A stretch of 64,000 bases of DNA from Ectocarpus siliculosus (lineage: Eukaryota; Sar; Phaeophyceae; Ectocarpales; Ectocarpaceae). Of this stretch, positions 11,340 through 22,300 are shown piece after piece. Location: positions 62,001 through 126,000 of the forward strand of contig FN648905.1 in NCBI GenBank assembly GCA_000310025.1, in the 5' to 3' direction. Each line of letters begins with the position of its first letter. The stretch's first letter is position 1. The translations under genes were made by a program, and so were the position numbers. Under the pieces are notes generated by a model that worked only from the letters and a program-made list of their open reading frames with translations, was not told where the DNA came from and searched no databases.

Positions 11340-14320
11340 GTGCGTAAAAATTCTTGTTTCCAAGAAAGTTATTTTGTGTCGCTGGCCAATCAGACAATAA
11401 TTCCGATTTCCCTGTTCGGTGTTCCATGTCCAAAACAGAGACGTTAGTTCACGCCCTTAGGTTCTTAAGGAACCGCCTTAAAACGATATTGGTCGGGACA
11501 ACTTTGTGACTCCGTGTGATTATCTTGAATCCGCGGTGGAATACTTACACTTTATCTTGAATAATTTCTCTTTCGTCCCCGTAAACTCCAACGGCAATAT
11601 AGAGCATATTTCTCTCTGCGCTGTCCTTCCACACCACACAACAACGAACAACAAGAGCAGAGAGAGCAAAAAGTATGAGTGGTGCATAGTGCCACTGCGC
11701 CGTGCCAGCCTCTGTTCGTCGACGTGAATCGTGCTATATCGTGATGTGGCTGCCTCTCCGGGTTGCAAATGATTCACCTTCTTGGGGGGTGTGCAGCGAG
11801 ATTCACAAGGATGGGTAAGCTTCAGTCGACGTTGTATACTATTGCCCATATCACGATTGTTTGTTGATGTACACGTATGCATCGCACATTCGAATAGGTT
11901 TTGTAAGGCATCCTGGAGCACTGCTGTGTCTTGACACCACACGCAGAGGACAGCCGAGACAACGAGACCCCAGTCAGGGCGCGCAAGAAAGAACATTTTC
12001 ACCTGGGACTTCTACCATTGAGTTTACCAACAAAGAGAGCACCTCCAACTCGAGCAGACAAAACCGAACCACATCGCTCACTCCTTATAGTCGACGAGGG
12101 ATCGAGGTCAAACGTTACTGGCGCCACCTCCGCCAAACTGGTCTCTTGTGACTTGTGTGTTGTGACTTGTGTGGGGGCGGGCTAGTGCAGGATATCTTGC
12201 GAGCACGTCTGTTTGCTGTAGACGTGCTGCAGACGTGACAAAAGGGGTCCCCAACGTAGATGTCAATTTTCGTTGTCTACAGTCGACACCCAGCGCATGC
12301 ATTGGGCTACGCGAGTGAGAAGGAAAACCCCTACCAGCTGTAGTTCGACCTATTTAAAACAGCAGAGCTCGACCGCGGCCACACGAACGGCCGCGTATAA
12401 GTTTGGAACGAAAGCTACTGATCACCTCATCCATTGCGCCAAGCGCACCAGCAGAGGTCCCTCTTCTTCCCAGTGGCCCGCGCTCATCCTGACGCACTCC
12501 CCCTCTGTTTGTCTCGTTCTCTCTCCCACTCTCTTTCCCTCTCATGTTTCTTCGGATAGCTCTTTCTGCGATCAGTTCGTTGGATGTTGCCCCACCAAAG
12601 ACGGCACACGCACACGTCACGTGTGCACGCGTGGTGGATCACCCACTCGGAGCACGTTGACAAAGGGGCTCCGCGAAACTCGGAGGTACCCCGCGTAGCC
12701 CCCATGATGGGTTGCCAACTGACGCTGATGAAATTGAAAAAAGTACCGACAAAAACTCACGCCGCAGGTTTCAGCGGGGTCACTTTGTTTTCATCCCCTC
12801 CCCAGATTGGACAAGGCTGAGCCCAGTTCTTTCACCACCTCGTGCTCCTCACACAGACCTCGGCGTGCCACCAAAGTACACGGGCACCTCAAGCAGATCA
12901 TACCCTCCACCGGAAAGCTGTTTTTACCCTTTGATTTTGCTTTGGACGCGAGAAGTGCCTCACGATCACATCTGAGTTGAACCAGCTTTCTGCTGCTGCG
13001 CGCAACCTTTTCAGTTCTTCGGCTCTTGGGAGCCAACTTTCACGGAGGTTTGCTGAAACACTACGGTCCCCCGATTCGGCCGATACTTGGCCTATCGTAG
13101 AGATAAAAGACCATAGAACGAATCAATGATGTGCACGATTAGGGATCTCCACTACAGCGTCCGCGGTTGGCCTGCGAAAGTCGGCCCAAATTCAAGTCTA
13201 AACTCCAGTAGTCAGCAGAAGTGGCTTCCAGAACGATCATGCGTCTACCTCCGAAAACATATAGAAATCCAAGCCATGGAAGCACGCACCGGACTTTCAA
13301 CGCCGTTTGCTGAAGACCTAACCCCAACCAAACCTGACAGAAATTGGGGTGTGTGCGTCTCTATGTGTGGGCAAAGCATATCGGATGTGCACGATTAGGG
13401 ATCAGCACTACAATTCGTCAGTGTCCAGCCAAATATCGCGATGCGGTGGTTTACTACTGCTGTGTGTATTTATGTCAATAACCCAGCCGGTAGGCACGTG
13501 CGTAAATTGGAACGGATATATATAGTTAATATTTCGTCCGGCAGGGGGGAGGGCGCAACCAAGTGTTGCATGTGGACGGCAAAGAACCTCATACGGTACA
13601 CGGTATTTTTCTGCCATTCGTGGAGCACATATATTGCAAAGACTTCCGGCTTGAACGGGATCGGATGGAGAGTATTACAATTTTTATTCAGTGCCGTTTT
13701 TTTTGAGAAGACAACGGACAGCGGACGGAGGTGTTATTTGTCAGTGATGATGTGCATCGTGTGTCCTGTCCTTTATTGTTATTTTTATCATGGTGAAAAT
13801 GTCGTGTACTGTTGTTCCAGCAAAAGCAAGACGTACCTGTAGTCAGTCGCGGATCAAAGCGGGTACAGACGCGGTACCACAACCACCTCTTTTTTGGGCC
13901 GAAGCTTGTTGCTTGTTTTGTCCACGGGGTACCCCCATAGCGACTATATAGGTTTTAGTGTAGACATCTTGCTTGAGCACCTGCCTGTTTTTATGGCCAA
14001 GTTCTTAGATTTTAGATTTTTTTTTGAGGCTCAAGTTCTCATGTGGTGGCGCGTTCTGTATTTCGTATTTCACAGTATTTCGCACGGTTCAGCCACGAGA
14101 CGATAAACATGAATGCAAAAAAATGTCCCGCGATCGCGATGGCAAATGAAAAAAAATAATGTACCAGTACCGACATACAGACACCACACTGCAATCGCGG
14201 CCGCAGATTGCTTGCACGGTGCGATTCGGGCCACCCTGGCAGGGTGGTGTGATGGGAACGCGTAGCTATCCCTGAAGACCCTGATGATGACTCACTTTGT
14301 TCTTGCTCTCTCTCTTGTTA
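11340..14320. other. No gene recognised; minor direct repeats
   Basis: The phrase GTGCACGATTAGGGATC, with a related tail CACTACA, occurs at 13132 and again at 13387, a ~255 bp direct repeat. A minus-strand frame at 12791-13036 (81 codons, Lys/Arg-rich start, several Cys) is not recognised and may be chance. The palindrome CCACCCTGGCAGGGTGG lies at 14231-14247 and is shared with 28.4 kb. Confidence 0.35.
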
Positions 14321-14322
14321 TC

Positions 14323-14520
14323 TCTCAACACAGCAGTACACTTGCTGTTCCTAGCTCCGTAGATAGACTGAACGGAAGGGGGCGCGGGCCGCTCCTTACT
14401 GAGAGGGGGGATGCTATGGCTCTATTCCCTGTTTAGCAATAATCCAAAGGAGTTGCAGTTTCCGCCAGATCTACATATCTTGCCGAGAACTGTCGTTAAG
14501 ATCCTAGTACTCAAAACCCA
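14323..14520. repeat. Dispersed repeat, copy 1 (partner 28114-28291)
   Basis: The segment starts TCTCAACACAGCAGTACACT and contains GGGGGCGCGGGCCGCTCCTT, CAGATCTACATATCTTGCCG and AAGATCCT. It matches 28114-28291 closely and in the same orientation. Copy 2 abuts the truncated 5' end of element 2, and copy 1 lies 1.8 kb beyond the 3' end of element 1. It could be an LTR fragment or a small independent element. Its ends do not read TG...CA. Confidence 0.6.
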
Positions 14521-15960
14521 GATCTGGAGGTTCGTATATGCAGATACATGGAAACTCCAAGATATGACCAAGTCAAATCTAAAATCCGAAGATGAATCGA
14601 AGATTCGAAACTCCACAACTCAACAATTCACCCTCCCACACCTCTACATTAGATGGGCAAGGACCATCGCCGTGACACGAATGTGAAAGTACTAATTAAC
14701 AAAAAGGGAACAAAAGCAGAAGCCCAAACTGAAAAAACACGAAAAGACCACAATCCACAATGTAATGGTATTTGACCCCTTCCTTCAGAATCAATCACCT
14801 TCGAGCTGTGTGGAACTCTCTTGTCCGCCCACAGTAGTAGTAGCAGGTTGTTGTTGCTTTCCGTTGTTCTCTTTCTCTTGATTAACGCTTTCCAAGCCAA
14901 CTCACCATATCCCGCGCGCACACGATCATAGATCGTCTGTACGCACACACTGAACAGAAGGGCACATGTCTCGGCATAAAGCCCTGATCTAGCATGACGT
15001 CACGTCTTAGCATCCGACGGCGCCAAATAACTATGATCAACCACGATCACATGTCTACCTCCAAATACCATAACAATAGCCCACCCTGAGTGGACGTAGA
15101 TGCAGATACAGAAGCAAACCTCGGAGGGACTCTAGTCAATCAAGAGGACTGCGGGATGCATCGAAGATACGACAACTCAAAACCCTCACCCGCACCTCTC
15201 CGTTAACCAAGCCAAAGAAGCGGAACCAAGAAAGAAGAAAACAAAGAAACCGGGGGCGGCAAACTCGGCGGATAAAATCGGAAAAAGGCACATGGGTGCG
15301 AAAAATAACAAAAACATCCAAACCGAATAGACCACAACACGAAGTAACGAAATCGTGAAGAGAAAATCACAAACGATCTCGTACGAATGAACCGATCGAA
15401 TACGCAATCAAGTAAGCCAGAACCTTACGGGAAGGGGGGCGACGATGCGATCGAGTGCTGAAACGTAAACATAAAGAATAAGAAACGAAAACCGAGTCTG
15501 CAAAGGATCAAACGGCATAGAAAACCGATAGGGGTCCACCAAAACCGAGAAAAGCGTGGCAAAAGGGGGTTTCCGGGGAACGTAAACAACGGCCAAAGAA
15601 AAGGACAGAACCAACGCCAAAAACAACGGTCGCATGTCATGATGCAACGTGGTTGCGATCGGGGTGGGGCGAGGAAAACAATCCTACTTGTGCGTCAAGG
15701 CCAATTGGATGAAGAAAAATGCTAAAGAAAGTAGCAAGATGGAACACGTTGGCCGTGGCATGCAATAGAAGCACTGGCGGAACGTTGGACCATAAAATAT
15801 GCAAAGCAAACCATAGGGGGGGGAGTTAAGCGATGCACCCAATTTGGGTGTAACCGCAACTAATGACGAACCTAGGTCGCACTGAAAAATAGGGAAAGGG
15901 GAGCGACTACTTTCGACAACCGACCGAGAAGTGACAAACGGGGGCGAGAAAGTACGCAAC
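14521..15960. other. AT/purine-rich spacer, no gene recognised
   Basis: The plus strand is A-rich with many AAAAC and GAAA runs, so the minus strand shows several hydrophobic Phe/Leu-rich open frames (for example 15136-15407 and 15408-15647). These look like composition artefacts rather than membrane proteins. This may be 3' untranslated or LTR sequence of element 1, but no LTR pair could be shown. Confidence 0.3.
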
Positions 15961-15964
15961 ACAA

Positions 15965-16235
15965 AAGCAAGAGCCAGTCTCAAAGAGATTGAGAGGGCGA
16001 GCGGCAAGCACAAAGGAGCAATAGCCAGTCTCAAAATATACGAGAGGGCGAGCTAGAAACATACAGAAGCAATAGCCAGTCTCAAAAATAGATCGAGAGG
16101 GCGAGCTAGAAACATACAGAAGCAATAACCAGTCTCAAAAATAGATCAAGAGGGCGAGCTGGAAAAATACAGAAGCAATAGCCAGTCTCGAAAATAGATC
16201 GAGAGGGCGAGCTAGAAACATACAGACGAATATAC
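15965..16235. repeat. 51-53 bp minisatellite, five copies, next to the 3' end of element 1
   Basis: The unit contains CAATAGCCAGTCTCAAAAAT and GATCGAGAGGGCGAGC followed by TAGAAACATACAGAAG. Starts of CCAGTCTC fall at about 15973, 16024, 16075, 16128 and 16181. The array sits immediately downstream, on the minus strand, of the Tudor-like domain end. It is followed by an ACATA-rich simple repeat (16215-16285). Confidence 0.75.
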
Positions 16236-16303
16236 ATAAACACAAACATATAACACACAAACATATACACATACATACACATAGAACAAGGGCAACATTC
16301 CTA

Positions 16304-16935
16304 TCAGCCAGGGGCAACGATATCCGTACCGCGCGATTCGTCTACATTGCGCAAGATACCTCGCATGAAGGGACTACTTCGGTGCAGCTGAAGGCACCAA
16401 GAACCACAAACAGCTCCCAAAGCTGTCGTGTAGCGCGAAGGGGAGAGGGTGATCTTGACAGATCCAGGGTCATCCAGGAAGCGAACGAAGAAAATGTTTG
16501 TAGTTGGAGTGTGTCCGGAGATTTTCCCTAGCCACCATAGAGCGTCTTGAGCCTTGTACCAGAAGTGTGCGCCAACAGGCAGCACGGTGTTGCGAAAACG
16601 GCGGGCCCAAACATCGCGGGGAACATATTCGTACCCAGGCGACGAGGAACGCTCGCCTATGATGCGAGACAGTTCACGTTCCGCTGCGCCGATGCGCATG
16701 CGACGATACAGACTGTTAGTCTGCCGGTGTTGGTCGGGTGTACCAGCCCAATACAGAAGAATCTGTTTTCGGGAGTGTTGGAGGTCCATTTCTCGTTCCC
16801 ACGATGACCGCAGCAGACCTTTCCAGTGGGTCTCGTACATGACTGCGATAACGCCACCACGTCCTCGAACCGACTGGTGTCCCGCGATTTTCTCAACCTC
16901 GAGCCTGCGGACAGGCGCCGAAAACATCGTCCGCG
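16304..16935 (-). pseudogene. Element 1: chromodomain and Tudor-like C-terminal domain
   Basis: After a frameshift near 16930 the open frame continues VEKIAGHQSVRGRGG, YETHWKG, SWEREMDLQHSRKQILLYW. This matches the chromodomain pattern V-E-K-I ... V-x-W-K-G ... S-W-E-x-E-x-x-L ... Y. About 70 residues later comes a second compact domain: VGAHFWYKAQDALWWLGKIS, FFVRFLDDPGSVKITL, SRYTTALGAV, GSWCLQLH. I read it as a Tudor/PWWP-like beta-barrel; this is an inference from the aromatic pattern, not a certain assignment. The same two domains recur in element 2, so the arrangement is ancestral. Their presumed role is to direct integration to modified chromatin. Confidence 0.7.
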
Positions 16936-18317
16936 GTAAAATGGTACGGCGGAGACTTCGTCGTGTAGTTGTTGAGAACATACTGCGTGAGGCCTGCAGG
17001 CAAGAACCGAGGCATGTCGTCACTATCGTGTGGGTTCGCACACGGTTTGCAACGAGCGACAGAAACTCGGTGCTTGGCATCCACTCCGGGCATATCGGAG
17101 GGAAGATCCAAGTACAGGAGCTTGTCAGCCACCGGGCTGCCATCGGGAGCCTTGTTGCAAGGACCGACTGCGAGGATTTTAAAAGGACCTGTCCAATTCA
17201 AGGACAGTTTCTTCTTGAGTACCTGGGAGTTAGCGTCTGTGCGGGCCTTGGAAGTGAGTTTGGCACCTTGGCGGACGGTAGCCAAATGGTTGTAGACCCA
17301 CACCCAACCACCGGTAGCGTAAACGGGTAGTTTGTGTAAGGCATCAGACAATTTGGAGTTCCGTCTTTCCATACGGGAAAATCTGAGTGCGTGTTGTTCA
17401 CGCACTAGCTCGTAGGAGCGCCGTTGCCGATCGGCGGCAAGGTTGCAATACTCGAGCTGATCGCGGGCAAGCGACTGGTGACCACGAGCGTAAATGTTGT
17501 CAAAACCGGTCAGTGGAAACCTGGGAAGGCGCGCCATATGCACCTCATTGGGCACCAATCCTGTGGCAGCGCTAACGGAGTTGTTGTACGCGAATTCAAC
17601 ATGCGGGAGATGAATGTCCCAATCATCTTGTCGTTCGTTCACAACCATAGCCAGCATCTGGACCATGGTGTGGTTCACGCGCTCAACTCCTCCGTTGCCG
17701 CTAGGGTGGTACGCGCTCGTCGTAATTTTCCGAAAGCGCAGCAATTTTAGGATGGCAACCGACAGTTTGGAGCAAAACTGCATTACATTGTCAAAAAGAA
17801 TGCTGAGGGGGCATCCCCAAACAGGCATGTATTTATTGACAAGGACGTCAGCTGTACCTTCAGCTGTGAACTCGGCGTCAGTCACGGCGTACATATTGGC
17901 TCTCCGACTGAAACGGTCGGTGAATAGCAAAATATACGAGAAACCTCGCGGAGTTGTGGGAAGCGGACCAAAATAGTCGACGCTAATCGCGACCCCGGGT
18001 GCCGAAGGCAGAGGGATCGTGAGAATCGGCCAGCGAATAGTCTGGCGCGCAGTTTTGCGGGCCTGACATTTCAAACATCGCCGAATCCACCAACGAGTAC
18101 TGATACTCATCCCAATCCACCAGTAAAACCTCTCAAGCAAGCTAAGCGTGCGAGCGGTACCAAGGTGGCAGAGGGCGTTGGCATGCCAAGCTTGCATGAC
18201 CCAAGGTCGCATTAACATGGGCACGTAAATACGAGTGGGTTCGTCATTCAACAGACTTGCAGCTCGTCCTCCGGGACGGTCAGAAGAGACCGGGGGCTTG
18301 GTATTCTTTCGTACCAA
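16893..18317 (-). pseudogene. Element 1: integrase
   Basis: The 474-codon frame shows the zinc-binding HHCC motif (His45, His51, Cys81, Cys84; numbering from its first in-frame start). It also has the DDE core: Asp114 in SVDYFGPLP, Asp176 in FDNVMQF, and Glu212 in GNGGVERVNHT. The last two are 35 residues apart, the classical D,D(35)E spacing. The usual S-D-N-G-T-Q-F around the second Asp has become F-D-N-V-M-Q-F here; element 2 keeps the usual form. Upstream coding continues in another frame (LNPAELEFREFVERY, QPLPIDFF-like), and downstream coding shifts frame near 16930, so as it stands the protein is interrupted. Confidence 0.85.
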
Positions 18318-18319
18318 GA

Positions 18320-19347
18320 GGCAAAGGCCATCGTCAGTGACGAGGCGTCCTTAATCTGCAAGCTCTCGAATATCCTCCAACGATGGTCTATGCCTGGAGT
18401 GATATTACACTCTGGCAAAGAAATCGATAGGTAGACTCTGAGGGCGTTTGAGGAGAATGTAGCGGATGGTGGCTTCACACACCGGCTCTTTCTGCTGTTC
18501 CCGCGCCCAATCGGCACGGGTGTAGCGTTCGACGAACTCACGAAATTCTAACTCTGCAGGATTGAGGACCATGGAATTCACTGCGGGCGTTGTCTTACCA
18601 GCTGCAGCAGTCGGTTGTGACAAACCCAACAGAGGACCCGTAGGTGCGTCGGTAACCGTCTCCGGCGGCGCTATGGGCACCGTTGGGACAGGTTCGACAG
18701 CAGGCTCAGGCGTGGTGTCAGCTGGCGTCACTCGTGTTTGACGACCAGAAGCGCCTGCAGCGGCAGCTGCACGCGGAGCGTGTGGGGGAATCGACAAATC
18801 AGGACCGAAACCGTAGTTTACATCGGGTTGAGGCTGACCCGCAGCAGCCGCGGTTCTGCGACGCGTACGAGTAGAGATCAGTTCCGACGGATCAATACGA
18901 TGCGGTTGCAACCGAGAGGTCGAAGGCGGCGGCAATGAGTCGGCGGCATCCAAACGATCAGAGTGGAAGCCGGCGTTGACAGTTGCTGTCGCAGGAGACA
19001 CGACAGGGGGCAATCGAGAGTTATCGTCGGCGGTCTGTGTGTCGTGGATAGGGAGCGCAAAGGCAGCTGTATCCGTGTGGGGTCGCGCAGACGGTCCGTA
19101 AACCGTGGCGGTGTCCCTATACAATGTCTCATCGGAGACACAACAGGAGAAGCTGAAGACCGGAGTGCCGGCACAGCGCCCTGTTTTTTCTAGGTTGCAG
19201 CGGAAATAACCTCAGGCACAGCAAATACGGAGTGTTCGGTGCAAGACAATGCACGATCGTCCGCAAGGTGTCGCAAAGGTCCTCGCGCATTGACATACGG
19301 AAAAACACGAGCGACGAATTCTCCTGCAGGAGCATCAAGGTCGTCAA
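18320..19347 (-). pseudogene. Element 1: Pro/Ala/Thr-rich linker between RNase H and integrase
   Basis: The main open stretch (19124-18405) is rich in Ala, Pro and Thr. It contains DPSELISTRTRRRTAAAAG and ends PAELEFREFVERYTRADWAR then EATIRYILLKRPQSL. The same landmarks occur in element 2 (PTEVISTRTRGRTAAADG and a matching tail), so the region is a real, conserved part of the polyprotein. It is likely a flexible tether between enzyme domains. Frame changes occur at both ends in this copy. Confidence 0.6.
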
Positions 19348-19350
19348 TCC

Positions 19351-22300
19351 TCATTCGAGGCCCGTGTTTGCGAAAATCCGCAAATCATCCGAAGTGAGGG
19401 GTAGCCCACCCAAAGCGGCGTTCTCGCTCGGGGGCGCCAGCCCACCCAAACCAACGCCAGGCGTGGTTTGTCCGGGTGATACGTGACCTGTGGCTCGGAT
19501 CAGATACACACCAACGTCTTCTGGGGACGTCAAACTACTGTTACCGTTGATGTCGGCGGCAGTAGGCTCAATCGGCAGACGAGACAGCATGTCAGCATTT
19601 CCGTTGGAGGCACCTCGTCGGTACTCCAACGTGTATGCTTCAAGGAACTCAATCCAGCGTTGGACGCGTGGGTTGTGCTCGCTGATTTTTGACAAAATTT
19701 CCAGCGCCTTATTGTCGGAATAGATGCGGAAGTGTGTGCCACGAAGGTATTCGCGGAGGCGCTTGATCGCCCATACAACGGCTCCTGCTTCGAGATCGAG
19801 AGCGGTCCAGTTGCGTTCAGCGTCGAGCGTGGCTCTGCTGATGAAAACGATCGGCCGTACCGAGCCGTCTTTCTGTTCTTGCTCCAGCGCGGCGCCGAGA
19901 CCGTTGGGGCTGGCGTCACAGCAAAGACGTACAGGGCGTGTACCGTCCGCGATAGCGTCCCAATCAGGAAACACTAAAATGGGCGGTTTCGCGAGCTCAG
20001 CCAGTAGGCTGCGAACAGTTGTTTCCATGTCGCTCGTGAAAGCGAAGGGAACACCTTCTTCGAGCAAGTGCGTAATGGACTTCACACGCTTGGCCACGTC
20101 TCTGAGGAAACGTCGGTAGTAGCTCAGACCACCCATGAGTGACCTGACTTGCTTGACGGTCGTAGGCATGGGCATACCTGCCAGGGCGGCTACTTTATGG
20201 GCGTTGGGGAGGACACCTTTCGAAGATATGGTGTGCCCCAAGAAGTCAGCCTTGGTGGTACCGATGGTGGCTTTCGAGGGAGAAAGTTTGAGGTCGTACT
20301 TTCTCAACCGTTCGAAGAGCGTGGGCATATTACGGACATGCTGCGGCGGGCCTTCGTCAAAAACAACGACGTCATCGAGGTATGCCTCGACTCCATCGAG
20401 TCCTTTGATTACTTCGTTAATCACTTTTACAAGGTGGCCTGCGGATTGGCTAGCACCCATCGGCATGCGGAGCCATTCGAACAAACGAGTGGGGGTCGCA
20501 AATGCCGTAGGGGGGATAGTGTCCTTGTGGACAGTGATCTGATGGAAGGAACCCGTAAAATCGAATAGCGAGAAAATCGAACCTCTGTTGAGTTTCGTTA
20601 GAATCTCGTCGACTCGGGGAATGGGAAGTTGACCAATGCTGCTGATATGGTTCAACTTTCTGTAGTTAACCGTGATGCGTATTCCACCAGACTTCTTTGG
20701 TACAACCACGATGGGGCTGGAATAAGGAGAGGTCGAGTGTTGAATTAGGCCAGCAGCTGGATACTGGTCCAAAATGGCATCGACTTGCTTTGCAACCAAA
20801 GGATTCATACGGAACGGTTTGGACGTCACAGGGGGACAATCCGGAGGTACTTTGATCTCAAACGGCATCAGGGAACAGGACCCTAAAGCCGTCGAGGATG
20901 TGGAAAACACGTCTTGGAAATCATGCAAAAGATCACCAAGTTCTGTGATGACCTCTGGTGACCAACCACGACCGTGTAAATCAAACTTAACCAACTTCAG
21001 GTGAGGCGGCAAGCGATTCCACAATGACTCAAAGCTAACTCTCTGATCAGCGCTCAACCGCTCCATCACATGCTGTGGTGGCGGCGAGGGCGAAGTGTGA
21101 GCGGGGGCAGGGGCCGCAGGGGACGATTTCCCTGGGTCCGGCACAGGAGGATCGGTGGATCGTGGGTTGTGCACGAAGGGATCGTGGCAACGCACCTGCG
21201 GATCGACGGTCCTGTCCTCGTTATCCTCGGTAGAACCCAAAATAGGTCCAGGCACCGAACATGAAGTATCAGCTTCGTCACTAAACTGTTGTTCTAAATG
21301 CTCTACCGGGACGCGCATCAGCGGGGCGGCAGCAGTAACGAGCAAGTCTCCTGGCTCAAGTTCTGCAGCACCCGCGAGCGGCACAAACTGACGTCCGTCG
21401 TAGACAAAAATTTCTTCGTGCGACGAAACATCAGGCAACATGTCGACAAGGTATTGACCGGTCAGAGCCGGTGTACCGTTGGAACGCACCAAGTTGACCT
21501 CGGTCATTTGGTGGTCGTCTGACAATGAGGTACCCGTTGGCCCTGCATAGTGGAGCTGGAATTGGTCCGCCGGGGCTGTGAAATTGGGCACATACGCGAA
21601 CGCACCAGAATCATCCTGGTGGGCAAGCGTATATTCACCAAAAACGCGATTGTCCAGTGGCCTCGGAGGCAACATACGATACGTGCGAGTGTTAAATCGC
21701 ATGGAACTATCGCGTCCCAATAGGATGGGAAACTGCATGGTGTTTGCAGGGACGATGTGCGCCCAAACGGCAAGAGAAGCCGAAGGGGTATCACCGTGGA
21801 AAAATTGCACACTCAGACGGACTGTATCAGACGTTTGAAGAGATTCGGATTTACCAAAACCTCCCCAAGAACGTGCGTTACCGTGCGAGATGCAAGCCTC
21901 TGAGATGGCTCCCATGGCTTTGAGGGTACCGACAGCGTTGCTGTTGATGAACGTGGCCGGTGATTCTGAATCAAGCAGAGCGGCGCAACCATATTGTGAT
22001 TTGGCTGGCCCAGCGTGGATTTTGACTCGAGTCGTAAATGAAGCGTCGTCAACTGTAACAACACCACCTACGAGGCAAGGACCATGCTCAGCGAACAAAG
22101 GTACACGATCTTCCTCATTACACTCAGCGGACGTAACCGCGAGAACTTCAGCGCTGTGATCCCTTGGAACATGCGCTGATTTTATGCGGTAACCTGACGA
22201 CGGGGCGGCCTCCTGGGCGGCAGCCGTCGAAATACGCTCTTGCGTTTCAGGGTTAACCTCATCTATTGTATTCCGGAGCTGAGCGTTGGACGAAACTTGT

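Noticed and set aside
15136-15647. Hydrophobic minus-strand frames resembling membrane proteins
   Set aside because: The Phe/Leu content follows from the A-rich plus strand. No conserved feature was seen.
16554-17330. 258-codon plus-strand open frame
   Set aside because: It lies antisense to the integrase and chromodomain of element 1, which have clear family motifs on the minus strand.
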